Source: JAGWBD01 sp965220615 (lineage in GTDB: Bacteria; Chloroflexota; Anaerolineae; Aggregatilineales; Phototrophicaceae). From it: a stretch of DNA of 64,000 nt. The notes below the pieces were generated by a model. It searched no databases. It saw only the letters and a program-made list of their open reading frames with translations, and was not told where the DNA came from. Both the position numbers and the translations under genes were made by a program. The stretch is taken from positions 2,232,001 through 2,296,000 of the forward strand of contig CBDCQL010000002.1 of assembly GCA_965220615.1 (NCBI GenBank), given 5' to 3'. Shown here piece by piece: positions 1 through 7,131 of the stretch (position 1 is the stretch's first letter; each line of letters begins with the position of its first letter).

Positions 1-933
1 AGCAGCGCCGCCCTGGGGTCGGAAAACTCCGCCTGGCAGGTGGAGACCGACAGTAAGGTCACGGGGCTGACCGCCCTGCCCTCCGGCCGCGTCGTGGCCC
101 ACACGCGTGAGGGTCAGGTCATCCTTCTCGCCAATGGCCGCTACGAGGCCCTGTGGCCTTCTCCCGCTCCCGATGCCCTGCTGCAGACATTGGGCGAAAC
201 CCTCGTCTTCGCCCTCGCCGACGGGACGCTGCAGGCCTACAGCCCGGATGGTGCAGGGCTGTGGCGTCTGCCGCCCGCCTCCGACCCGTCGCGGCCGCTG
301 TCCTTCACAGGCGACGGGGAAACCCTGGCGCTCGGGCTGCGCGCGGAGGACGGCCAGGTCCACTGGCGTCTGATCAACGACGGGGGCGCCATTCGCCATG
401 AGGCGCATCTTGACCGGCAGTCGCTGCTGACGCCCGCGGGCGATGGCAGCTGGCTGGGGCTCGACGGCCGGCGCTTCTTCCGCATTGTCGCGGACCAGGT
501 GCAGGAACTGACGACGCTCGACAGCCGACCCGGCAGCTCCGCAGCGATCACCATGGACATGTATGGCAACAGCTATTTCTACAACGGCCGCACCAGCCTG
601 CTTTCGCTGGACGTGCAGGGTGTTCAGCGCTGGCGCGTCACCTGGCCCGGCGCCCGCTCGGCCCGGCCGCCGTTGCTGGATACCGGCAGCGGCTGTGTGC
701 TGTATGCGCTGGACGCGCGTGGCGACCTCAGCCTGATCGATGGCGCCGATGGCGGCCTGCTACGCCGCATCGAACTCTATGCCGGCAGCGACCGCAATGG
801 CCTGCCCCTGGCGCGCCTGCTGCAGGTGGACGTGGACGAACGCATCTACGTCAGCAGCGGTTTCCTCTCGCTGGCGCTGCTGGATGGCTGGCTGCTGGGC
901 GGCGCGGCGACGCAGGACTGCCTGCTGGGATGA
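1..933 (+). CDS. PQQ-like beta-propeller protein, 5' end outside window
   Basis: The reading frame is open from base 1, so the true start lies outside the window; about 310 residues are visible and the stop is TGA at 931-933. The protein shows short repeats of the form found in PQQ/quinoprotein-type beta-propellers: alternating hydrophobic strands with phrases such as TLQAYSPDGAGLW, LLSLDVQGVQRWRV and DLSLIDGADGGLLRRI, each a display-of-data or step-of-blade motif. Such proteins are usually extracytoplasmic scaffolds or enzymes, but no catalytic residues can be assigned and the N-terminal signal is not in view. The downstream Uma2 gene begins 47 bp after the stop under its own promoter, so the two are probably not functionally linked. 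A plain WD40/PQQ-like repeat protein of unknown role is the safest reading. Confidence 0.6.
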   Translation, partial: SSAALGSENSAWQVETDSKVTGLTALPSGRVVAHTREGQVILLANGRYEALWPSPAPDALLQTLGETLVFALADGTLQAYSPDGAGLWRLPPASDPSRPLSFTGDGETLALGLRAEDGQVHWRLINDGGAIRHEAHLDRQSLLTPAGDGSWLGLDGRRFFRIVADQVQELTTLDSRPGSSAAITMDMYGNSYFYNGRTSLLSLDVQGVQRWRVTWPGARSARPPLLDTGSGCVLYALDARGDLSLIDGADGGLLRRIELYAGSDRNGLPLARLLQVDVDERIYVSSGFLSLALLDGWLLGGAATQDCLLG

Positions 934-943
934 GTGCAGGTCG

Positions 944-952
944 TGCTATACT
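944..952 (+). promoter_or_regulatory. Extended -10 promoter of the Uma2 cluster
   Basis: TGCTATACT fits the extended -10 consensus (TGnTATAAT). It lies 28 bp upstream of the first Uma2 start, and the same sequence precedes the Uma2 remnant at 13.64 kb. No convincing -35 hexamer is present at the expected distance. Confidence 0.5.
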
Positions 953-980
953 TCGGCCACAGGCAAGGGAGACCCGGACG

Positions 981-1547
981 ATGGCCGTCAGGGACCTGAC
1001 GCTGCTCACCGCAGCGGACTTCGACAACTTCATCGCAGACCACATGGGCGACGAAATCTACGAATTCGTCGACGGGAAGGTGGTACAGGTGCCGAGCAAC
1101 CCCTGGGTAAGCAGCATTTCCGCGATCATAGTTTCCCTGATCTGGTTCCACCTTCGGCAAAACAACCTGCCTGGCAACCTGACCACGGCTGACGGCGGCT
1201 TCATGGTCAACGGCCAGCGTTTTTCGCCCGACGTCACTTACGTTGGCCCAAACAAACGCTTCGTCGACCGCGGCTACAATCCCGATCCGCCTGATCTCGC
1301 TGTCGAAGTGGTCTCGGATGAGAGCAACCGACGGGAACTGAATGACCTGGTGGCCAAGCTCCGCCACTACCGCACGGCCGGCGTCATCGTCTGGGTCGTG
1401 CTGCCGCGGGCGCAGCGCGTGGAGATCCACGATCCCTCCGCCGACCCGACGCAGGGACCTGTCACGCTCGGCCCTGGCGACACGCTGACGGGACCCGCCT
1501 TTCTGCCCGGTTTCCGCCTGCCTCTGGGCGAACTGTTCAGCGAATAA
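981..1547 (+). CDS. Uma2 family endonuclease (DUF820), copy 1
   Basis: A 188-residue protein of the Uma2/DUF820 family, a PD-(D/E)xK-fold putative restriction endonuclease group greatly expanded in cyanobacteria and Chloroflexota. The core is visible: Asp in SPDVTYV, Glu in LAVEVVS and Lys in AKLRHYR, followed by the family strand VIVWVVLPRAQRVEIH. The ATG is chosen because GGGAGA lies about 8 bp upstream and because copies 2 and 3 start at the same residue; an upstream in-frame ATG at 930 only overlaps the previous stop. The first 138 bp are identical to copy 2. The cellular role of the family is not established; it has no methyltransferase partner here. Confidence 0.85.
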   Translation: MAVRDLTLLTAADFDNFIADHMGDEIYEFVDGKVVQVPSNPWVSSISAIIVSLIWFHLRQNNLPGNLTTADGGFMVNGQRFSPDVTYVGPNKRFVDRGYNPDPPDLAVEVVSDESNRRELNDLVAKLRHYRTAGVIVWVVLPRAQRVEIHDPSADPTQGPVTLGPGDTLTGPAFLPGFRLPLGELFSE

Positions 1548-1560
1548 GGAGACCCGGGCG

Positions 1561-2127
1561 ATGGCCGTCAGGGACCTGACGCTGCTCACCGCAGCGGACT
1601 TCGACAACTTCATCGCAGACCACATGGGCGACGAAATCTACGAATTCGTCGACGGGAAGGTGGTACAGGTGCCGAGCAACCCCTGGGTAAGCAGCATTGC
1701 CGCGAAACTCATCTTTTACATCATGTTGCACATGCGCCAGTTCGAGATTGCGGGCCGTGTGTCAGCCGAGGCTGGCGGCTTCATGGTCAACGGCCAGCGT
1801 TTCGCGCCTGACCTGGCATTTGTCGGGCCAGACAAACGCTTCGTCGACCTCGGCTACAACCCCGACCCACCCGACCTCGCCGTTGAGATCGTCTCCAACG
1901 AGAGAAATTCAGTAGAGCTGCACGGACTGCAGACCAAATTGCGCCACTACCGCGCCGCCGGCGTCATCGTCTGGATCGTGCTGCCGCGGGCGCAGCGCGT
2001 GGAGATCCATGACCCCGCCGCCGACCCCTCGCAGGGTCCGGCCACACTCGGCCCCGACGACACGCTGACAGGGCCGGCCTTCCTGCCCGGTTTCCGCCTG
2101 CCCCTCAGCGAACTGTTTAGCGAATAG
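1561..2127 (+). CDS. Uma2 family endonuclease (DUF820), copy 2
   Basis: Second 188-residue paralog of the tandem set. It is identical to copy 1 over the first 138 bp (46 codons), then diverges through a central segment (about residues 47-70, reading IAAKLIFYIML and then GRVSAEAGG) before returning to strong similarity. The PD-(D/E)xK core is kept: Asp in APDLAFV, Glu in LAVEIVS, Lys in TKLRHYR. It is the most different of the three in the middle region, where copies 1 and 3 share LPGNLTTADGG. The 13-bp spacer from copy 1 holds a GGAG ribosome binding site, so the three genes are probably co-transcribed from the promoter at 944-952. Biological role unknown. Confidence 0.85.
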   Translation: MAVRDLTLLTAADFDNFIADHMGDEIYEFVDGKVVQVPSNPWVSSIAAKLIFYIMLHMRQFEIAGRVSAEAGGFMVNGQRFAPDLAFVGPDKRFVDLGYNPDPPDLAVEIVSNERNSVELHGLQTKLRHYRAAGVIVWIVLPRAQRVEIHDPAADPSQGPATLGPDDTLTGPAFLPGFRLPLSELFSE

Positions 2128-2140
2128 GGAGGCCCGGACG

Positions 2141-2707
2141 ATGGCAATCAGGGACCTGACGCTGCTCACGGCAGCGGACTTCGACAACTTCATCGCAGAC
2201 CACGTGGGCGACGAAATCTACGAATTCGTCGACGGGAAGGTGGTACAGGTGCCGAGCAACCCCTGGGTAAGTGAAATCGCCGGAATCATTTTCTCCCTGA
2301 TCTGGATGCACCTGAGACGGAGCGGTCTGCCTGGCAACCTGACCACGGCTGACGGCGGCTTCATGGTCAACGGTCAACGCGTGGCGCCCGATGTCACCTA
2401 CGTTGGCCCAAACAAACGCTTCGTCAACCGCGGCTACAATCCCGACCCGCCTGATCTGGCTGTCGAAGTCGTCTCGGACGAGAGCAACCGACAGGAACTG
2501 AATGACCTGGACGCCAAGCTACGCCACTACCGCGCGGCCGACGTCATCGTCTGGGTCGTGCTACCCCGCGCGCAGCGTGTGGAGATCCACGACTCCGCCC
2601 TCGACCCGACGGAGGGACCCGTCACGCTCGGCCCTGGCGACACGCTGACAGGGCCGGCTTTTCTGCCCGGTTTCCGTTTACCCCTGCGCGAAATCTTCAG
2701 CGAGTAG
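2141..2707 (+). CDS. Uma2 family endonuclease (DUF820), copy 3
   Basis: Third 188-residue paralog, with only scattered substitutions from copies 1 and 2 in the first 43 codons (for example Ile for Val at residue 3 and Val for Met in the DHVGDE stretch). Its middle resembles copy 1 more than copy 2. The catalytic core is intact: Asp in APDVTYV, Glu in LAVEVVS, Lys in AKLRHYR. GGAGG lies just upstream. The gene ends 8 bp before the convergent end of the minus-strand transporter ATPase gene. As with the other copies, nuclease activity is expected from the family fold but the function is not known. Confidence 0.85.
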   Translation: MAIRDLTLLTAADFDNFIADHVGDEIYEFVDGKVVQVPSNPWVSEIAGIIFSLIWMHLRRSGLPGNLTTADGGFMVNGQRVAPDVTYVGPNKRFVNRGYNPDPPDLAVEVVSDESNRQELNDLDAKLRHYRAADVIVWVVLPRAQRVEIHDSALDPTEGPVTLGPGDTLTGPAFLPGFRLPLREIFSE

Positions 2708-2715
2708 GTCCGCAA

Positions 2716-3738
2716 TCAGTCGAACACGCCCGCCAGGGTGAGTTCCTCCGCCAGGTGACAGCTCACCTGGCGTCCGTCTGCCAGGGAACGCAAGGACGGG
2801 ACTTCCTCGCGGCAGATGTCCCGCGCGTGGGGACAGCGGGGATGAAAGACGCAGCCCCCGGGCAGGTTGAGCAGATCGGGGGGTTCACCGACGGTCGCCT
2901 CCTGCAGCCGTGCGCCCTGGCGTCGGCTGACGCGCGGCACGGCCTTCAGCAGCATCTCCGTATAGGGGTGCAGCGGGCGACCCAGCAAGGCGTCGCGCGA
3001 GCCCGATTCCACGATTTTGCCCGCGTACATCACCAGGATGCGGTCGCTCATGTAGCGAATGACGCTCATGCTGTGCGAAATGAAGAGATAGGACAGACCG
3101 AATTCCTGCTGCAGGTCCTTGAGCAGATTGAGGGTTTGCGCCTGGATCGAGACATCCAGCGCGGACACCGGCTCGTCGGCCACGACCAGTTGCGGGTTGA
3201 TCACCAGCGCCCGGGCGATACAGATGCGCTGCCGCTGGCCGCCGCTGAAACTGTGCGGAAAACGCTGCAAATGCCCTACCTCCAGGCCCACCCGCTGCAG
3301 GATGGCGACCACCCGCTCCTCCAGGTCCCGCCCGCTGGCGATGCCGTTGACGCGCAGGGGCTCGCCGACGCTGCGCAAGACGCTCATGCGCGGGTTCAGC
3401 GAAGAAAAGGGGTCCTGAAAAATCACCTGGACCAGCTTGCGAAACTCGCTGTTGTCTTCCCGCTCAATCTGGCCGGGACGAAATTCCCGCTCGCCGTCGC
3501 GCAGCACAATCTCGCCGTCGTCGGCATCGTAAAGCCAGGAGATGCAGCGCCCCAGGGTCGTCTTGCCACAGCCGCTCTCCCCGATGACGCCCAGGGTCTC
3601 GCCGCGCTGCATGCTGAAGCTGACGTCATCGACCGCCCGAATCACGCCGACGCTGCGTCGCATCAGCCCCTTGCTGCGCAGGGGAAAGTGCTTTTTCAGG
3701 TTGCGGACTTCCAGCAAGGGTTGCTGCGTCCCGTCCAT
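2716..3738 (-). CDS. Oligopeptide ABC transporter ATP-binding protein, OppF/DppF type
   Basis: A 340-residue ATPase energising a peptide/nickel-type (family PepT) importer on the cytoplasmic face. Walker A GESGCGKT is at residues 53-60, the signature motif is FSGGQRQR, Walker B is LVVADEP followed by VSALDVSIQAQ, and the H-loop is FISHSMSV. The C-terminal oligo_HPY region is present, with the cysteine pattern GGCVFHPRCPHARDIC typical of these subunits. I place the start at the ATG at 3736-3738 because GGTGGGGA lies 7 bp upstream; more upstream starts have no site. The gene overlaps nothing but follows its OppD-type partner by 16 bp, and is the last gene of the operon running from the sulfatase at 10.4 kb. 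The substrate could be peptides, but also other solutes handled by this family. Confidence 0.92.
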   Translation of the reverse strand: MDGTQQPLLEVRNLKKHFPLRSKGLMRRSVGVIRAVDDVSFSMQRGETLGVIGESGCGKTTLGRCISWLYDADDGEIVLRDGEREFRPGQIEREDNSEFRKLVQVIFQDPFSSLNPRMSVLRSVGEPLRVNGIASGRDLEERVVAILQRVGLEVGHLQRFPHSFSGGQRQRICIARALVINPQLVVADEPVSALDVSIQAQTLNLLKDLQQEFGLSYLFISHSMSVIRYMSDRILVMYAGKIVESGSRDALLGRPLHPYTEMLLKAVPRVSRRQGARLQEATVGEPPDLLNLPGGCVFHPRCPHARDICREEVPSLRSLADGRQVSCHLAEELTLAGVFD

Positions 3739-3754
3739 CAGCGAGTCCCCACCA

Positions 3755-4780
3755 TCAATCATCCTTGTAGAGCACGCAGCGCGCGCTGTGCCCCGGCTCG
3801 ACCTCAATCAGGGGCGGCAGAGCCTGGTCGCACACCCCCTCAATGCGCAGGCCGCAGCGCGAAAAGAAGGGGCATCCCTGGCGCGCTTCATAGGGGCCCG
3901 GCAGCACGCCGACGATCGACTCCAGCCGTTTGAGCTCGCCGTCCACCGTGGGAATGGAGTTCCACAGGGCGTGGGTATAGGGGTGCAGCGGTTCCTCAAA
4001 AATGCGCTCAACCGGGCCGCGCTCCATCACCTGACCCAGGTACATCACCACCACCTCGTCCGACATTTCCCCGATGACGGCCAGGTCGTGCGTGATGAAC
4101 ATGACCGCCATGTTGTATTCGGCCTGCAGCGTCTTGATCAGCGCCAGAATCTGCGCCTCAATGGTGACGTCCAGCGCCGTGGTCGGTTCGTCGGCGATCA
4201 GCAGCCGCGGCCGACAGGCCAGGGCCATGGCGATCATCGCCCGCTGGCGCATGCCACCACTGAGCTGAAAGGGCCAGCTGTCGACCAGTTCGGCGGCATT
4301 GGGCAGGCCCACCCGACCGAGCAGGTCCACCGCCCGCTGCCGCGCCAGGTCCGGGCTGCTGCCGCCGTCGTGCAGCAAAATGGCCTCGCTGATCTGGTCG
4401 CCGATGGTGTGCACCGGGCTGAAAGACGTCATCGGTTCCTGGAAGATCATGCTGATGTCCTGCCAGCGAATGGCGCGAATCTCCGGCCCGGATGGCGTGA
4501 CACCTGCCAGATCCACCGTCGGCTCGCTCATTCCGGCGGGATTGTGCAGCAGGATTTCGCCCCTCGTGATCACGCCGGGCGAGGGCGTCAGGCGCAGGAT
4601 GGCCTGGGCCATCACCGACTTGCCGCTGCCGCTCTCGCCGATTACGCCCAGAGTCCGGCCGCGCCGCACCTCCAGGCTGACACCATCCACGGCCCGCACG
4701 GTGCCCTCGCGCAGGGGGAAGTTGACCGCCAGATCACGGATCTCCAGCAGCAGGTCCGTTGCCGCAGCCCTGTGCTCCAT
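3755..4780 (-). CDS. Oligopeptide ABC transporter ATP-binding protein, OppD/DppD type
   Basis: A 341-residue partner of the preceding ATPase. Walker A GESGSGKS is at about residues 48-55, the signature is LSGGMRQRAMIA, Walker B is LLIADEPTTALDVT, and the switch histidine lies in FITHDLAV. A C-terminal oligo_HPY segment contains CPFFSRCGLRIEGVC. The ATG at 4778-4780 is chosen for the GGAAGG site 7 bp upstream; a longer version would start inside the permease gene, and a GTG at 4804 with GGGAAGG close by is an alternative. Both D- and F-type ATPases are present here, so this importer is complete, unlike the one near 52 kb. Confidence 0.92.
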   Translation of the reverse strand: MEHRAAATDLLLEIRDLAVNFPLREGTVRAVDGVSLEVRRGRTLGVIGESGSGKSVMAQAILRLTPSPGVITRGEILLHNPAGMSEPTVDLAGVTPSGPEIRAIRWQDISMIFQEPMTSFSPVHTIGDQISEAILLHDGGSSPDLARQRAVDLLGRVGLPNAAELVDSWPFQLSGGMRQRAMIAMALACRPRLLIADEPTTALDVTIEAQILALIKTLQAEYNMAVMFITHDLAVIGEMSDEVVVMYLGQVMERGPVERIFEEPLHPYTHALWNSIPTVDGELKRLESIVGVLPGPYEARQGCPFFSRCGLRIEGVCDQALPPLIEVEPGHSARCVLYKDD

Positions 4781-4820
4781 CTCCCGGCCTTCCGCCGCCG
4801 TCACGTCACCCTTCCCGCCC

Positions 4821-6038
4821 TCAGACACTGGAATAGGGGTCGGCGGCATCGCGCAGGCCGTCGCCGACAAAGTTGAAGAGCAACACGGTCAGGAGCACGC
4901 AGATGGCGGGCCACAGCAGCCAGGGGATGTGGAAGATCGCCACGATGTCGCGGAAGTCCTGCAGCAGCACGCCCCAGCTGACGGCCGGCGGCTGCATCCC
5001 CAAGCCCAGAAAACTCAGGGCCGTCTCGTAAAGCACCATCTGCGGAATCATCAGCGTGACGGACAGAATCAGGTGACTGGTGAAGCCGGGCAGCAGATGG
5101 GAAAAGATGATGCGCAGATCACCGGCGCCGGAGGCTCGCGCCGCCAGCGCGTAGTCTTCCTCCCGCAGGGAAAGCAGGCGGCCGCGCACCACCCGCGCCA
5201 GCCCGACCCAGTTCAGCAGCGCAAGAATCAACGTGATGGCGAAATACACGTTCAGCGGCGGCCACTCCTTGGGCACCACCGCCGCCAGGGTCATCCACAG
5301 CGGCAGTTGCGGAATGGCCCGCAGGAACTCGATCACGCGCTGGATGACGTAATCGATCACGCCACCGAAGTAGCCGGACATGCCGCCCAGCAGCGCGCCC
5401 AGAAAGAAGGTCAACGCCACGCTGACCAGGCCGATGGTGAGCGAAATGCGCGCGCCGTACACCGTGCGCGAGAAGACGTCCCGTGCCAGCGAATCCAGGC
5501 CGAAGACCCAGATGCCGATGCGGGCCCGGTCGCCGGCCTCCCCCAGGCCGAACAGTCGGTGCCGCACTTCCACCAGTCCCGCCAGACGATAGGGCTCCGT
5601 CTCGACGAAGAACTGCAAGGGCAAAACGACGTCCCGGTTCTCCACGAAGCTCAGGCGCAGGGTCACGGGGTCGCGTTCCTGCTCCAGCCCGTAGACGTAG
5701 GGGCCGCGCAGGCCGTTCTCGTCAGACCAGTAGACGGTGCTGGGCGGCGCCTGCTGATAACGCCGGAAGCGTTGCGTCGCTTCGTAGGGCGCGATGAATT
5801 CCGCCAGGGCGGCGATGAGGTACAGCAGCAGCAGCAGGGCCGAGGACAGCAGGGCCATGCGGTGACGGCGAAAACGCCACCACATCAGACGCCACTGACC
5901 GGCGTAATAATGCCGCTGATCGGCGTCCGACTCCGGCAGCGCCTCGCGGGAAAGGTCCGGGACTTCTTCCGGCCCGGTCAGACCATGACGGGCCCGTACC
6001 CGCGCGCGTCTGGCCAGCAGGTCCGCGTGGCTGGCCAT
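4821..6038 (-). CDS. ABC transporter permease, DppC/OppC type
   Basis: A 405-residue inner-membrane permease, longer than a usual DppC (about 300). The extra length is an N-terminal cytoplasmic stretch of roughly 55 residues and an extracytoplasmic insertion (about residues 85-175, containing RRYQQAPPSTVYWSDENG) between the first membrane helix (MALLSSALLLLLYLIAALAEF) and the conserved LGTD-like segment, here GLDSLARDVFSRTVYGARISL. The binding-protein-dependent transport EAA loop is visible as DYALAARASGAGDLRIIFSH. Insertions of this kind are known in a subset of Chloroflexota and actinobacterial permeases. The start ATG overlaps the stop of the DppB-type gene by one base (ATGA), so translation is coupled. 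Confidence 0.9.
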   Translation of the reverse strand: MASHADLLARRARVRARHGLTGPEEVPDLSREALPESDADQRHYYAGQWRLMWWRFRRHRMALLSSALLLLLYLIAALAEFIAPYEATQRFRRYQQAPPSTVYWSDENGLRGPYVYGLEQERDPVTLRLSFVENRDVVLPLQFFVETEPYRLAGLVEVRHRLFGLGEAGDRARIGIWVFGLDSLARDVFSRTVYGARISLTIGLVSVALTFFLGALLGGMSGYFGGVIDYVIQRVIEFLRAIPQLPLWMTLAAVVPKEWPPLNVYFAITLILALLNWVGLARVVRGRLLSLREEDYALAARASGAGDLRIIFSHLLPGFTSHLILSVTLMIPQMVLYETALSFLGLGMQPPAVSWGVLLQDFRDIVAIFHIPWLLWPAICVLLTVLLFNFVGDGLRDAADPYSSV

Positions 6039-7030
6039 CAGGAGCGCGCCTCGAAACGAATGCGCGGATCAAACCAGGCCAGCACCACGTCCGAAAGCAG
6101 CGTACTCAACCAGATGATGGAGGCGTAGATGAGCAGAATCGTCCCCGCCAGGATCATGTCCTGCGCCACCAGGGAATTGAGCAGCAGCGGCCCGAGCGTC
6201 GGCAGGCCCAGCACGATGCCGATCAACCCCTGCCCGGCCACGATATTGTAGACCATCTGGCCGAGGTCGCTGACCAGGGGGTTGAGGGCGATGCGCACCG
6301 GATACTTGCGCACCAGACGCCGCTCGGGCAGCCCCTTGGCGCGCGCCGTCACGACGTACTGTTGCCCCAGTTGGTCCAGTAAATTGTTGCGCACGACGCG
6401 AATAATGCCGCCAATGGCCGGCAGGGCCGTGAGCAGGATCGGCGCCCAGAGGTGTTTGGCGGTGTCGATGGCCTTCTCATGGCTCCAGGGCGCGTCCAGG
6501 TACTCCAGCGAATTAATTCCCAGCGGGACAAAGTCAAAAAAGTAGAGGCTGGCCCAGGCGAGTACGATCGCCAGCAGCCAGCCGGGCGCACCCAGGCCGA
6601 TGAAGGCCAGGAAGGTCGTGACGTAATCGACGGTGGAATACTGGTGCGTCGCCGAGTAAATGCCCATCGGGATGGCGACGGCCATGGAGATGACGAAGGC
6701 CGACACGCCGATGATCAGCGTGTAGGGGATGGTCTCCAGCAGCACGTCCAGGTTTTCGCGGCCATCGACCGTGCTGCCCAGGTCCCCCCGCAAGGCGATG
6801 TTCCCCAGCCAGCGCATATAGCGCGAAAGGAAAGGCGCGTCCAGCTGCCACTGGGCACGCATGCGGGCGATCGCCGCCTCGTCCACCTCGATATTCTGGG
6901 CGCGCAGGGCGATGACCTCGTTGGTCACGATGTCGCCGGGGGGCAGTTCGATCAAAAAGAAGGTGATTATGGAAAGCAGCAGCCAGAGCGGCACCATCGT
7001 CAACAGCCGCTTGATGATGAAAACTTCCAA
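6038..7030 (-). CDS. ABC transporter permease, DppB/OppB type
   Basis: A 330-residue permease of the dipeptide/oligopeptide class with about six membrane helices. The N-terminal helix IIKRLLTMVPLWLLLSIITF and the following ELPPGD are characteristic of the DppB/OppB TC domain, and the EAA loop reads YVVTARAKGLPERRLVRKY. The start is a TTG at 7028-7030 supported by GGAG 7 bp upstream; no ATG lies nearby that keeps the complete first helix. Two strong hairpins occupy the space between this gene and the binding-protein gene. It partners with the DppC-type subunit immediately downstream. Confidence 0.9.
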   Translation of the reverse strand: MEVFIIKRLLTMVPLWLLLSIITFFLIELPPGDIVTNEVIALRAQNIEVDEAAIARMRAQWQLDAPFLSRYMRWLGNIALRGDLGSTVDGRENLDVLLETIPYTLIIGVSAFVISMAVAIPMGIYSATHQYSTVDYVTTFLAFIGLGAPGWLLAIVLAWASLYFFDFVPLGINSLEYLDAPWSHEKAIDTAKHLWAPILLTALPAIGGIIRVVRNNLLDQLGQQYVVTARAKGLPERRLVRKYPVRIALNPLVSDLGQMVYNIVAGQGLIGIVLGLPTLGPLLLNSLVAQDMILAGTILLIYASIIWLSTLLSDVVLAWFDPRIRFEARS

Positions 7031-7050
7031 GGGTCAGTCTCCGGCAACGC

Positions 7051-7075
7051 TGCGCCTCACCTGTCGTGAGGCGCA
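7051..7075 (-). promoter_or_regulatory. Hairpin between binding protein and permease genes (proximal to permease)
   Basis: Perfect inverted repeat TGCGCCTCAC / GTGAGGCGCA with a 5-nt loop. It lies 20 bp before the permease start and has no T-run, so it reads as an mRNA-stabilising or attenuating structure, not a classical terminator. Confidence 0.6.
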
Positions 7076-7082
7076 CACCATG

Positions 7083-7120
7083 GACGGGCCGCCACCTGGC
7101 AGGCAGGATGGCGGCCCGTC
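7083..7120 (-). promoter_or_regulatory. Hairpin between binding protein and permease genes (distal)
   Basis: Arms GACGGGCCGCCA and TGGCGGCCCGTC form a 12-bp perfect stem, extended by CCTG/CAGG inside. It begins 11 bp after the binding-protein stop codon. Together with the hairpin at 7051-7075 it fills the whole intergenic gap. Confidence 0.65.
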
Positions 7121-7131
7121 GCAGAAAGGGC

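Larger units (their letters stand above)
981..2707 (+). repeat. Three tandem Uma2 gene copies with a 580-bp period
   Basis: The three start codons lie at 981, 1561 and 2141, exactly 580 bp apart. Each gene is 567 bp, followed by a 13-bp spacer carrying GGAGaCCCGGaCG or close variants as ribosome binding site. The 5' ends are nearly identical, the 3' thirds are highly similar, and the middle segment differs. Confidence 0.9.

Noticed and set aside
981..2707. Regular repeats that could suggest a CRISPR or other repeat array
   Set aside because: The 580-bp unit is a whole gene with ribosome site; there are no short direct repeats with unique spacers and no cas genes.
2755..3933. 392-residue plus-strand frame opposite the OppF-type ATPase
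   Set aside because: Antisense shadow of a gene with intact Walker and signature motifs.
4299..6128. 609-residue open frame on the plus strand across the transporter genes
   Set aside because: Antisense shadow of the ATPase and permease genes; composition rich in Gln/Arg/His with no domain.
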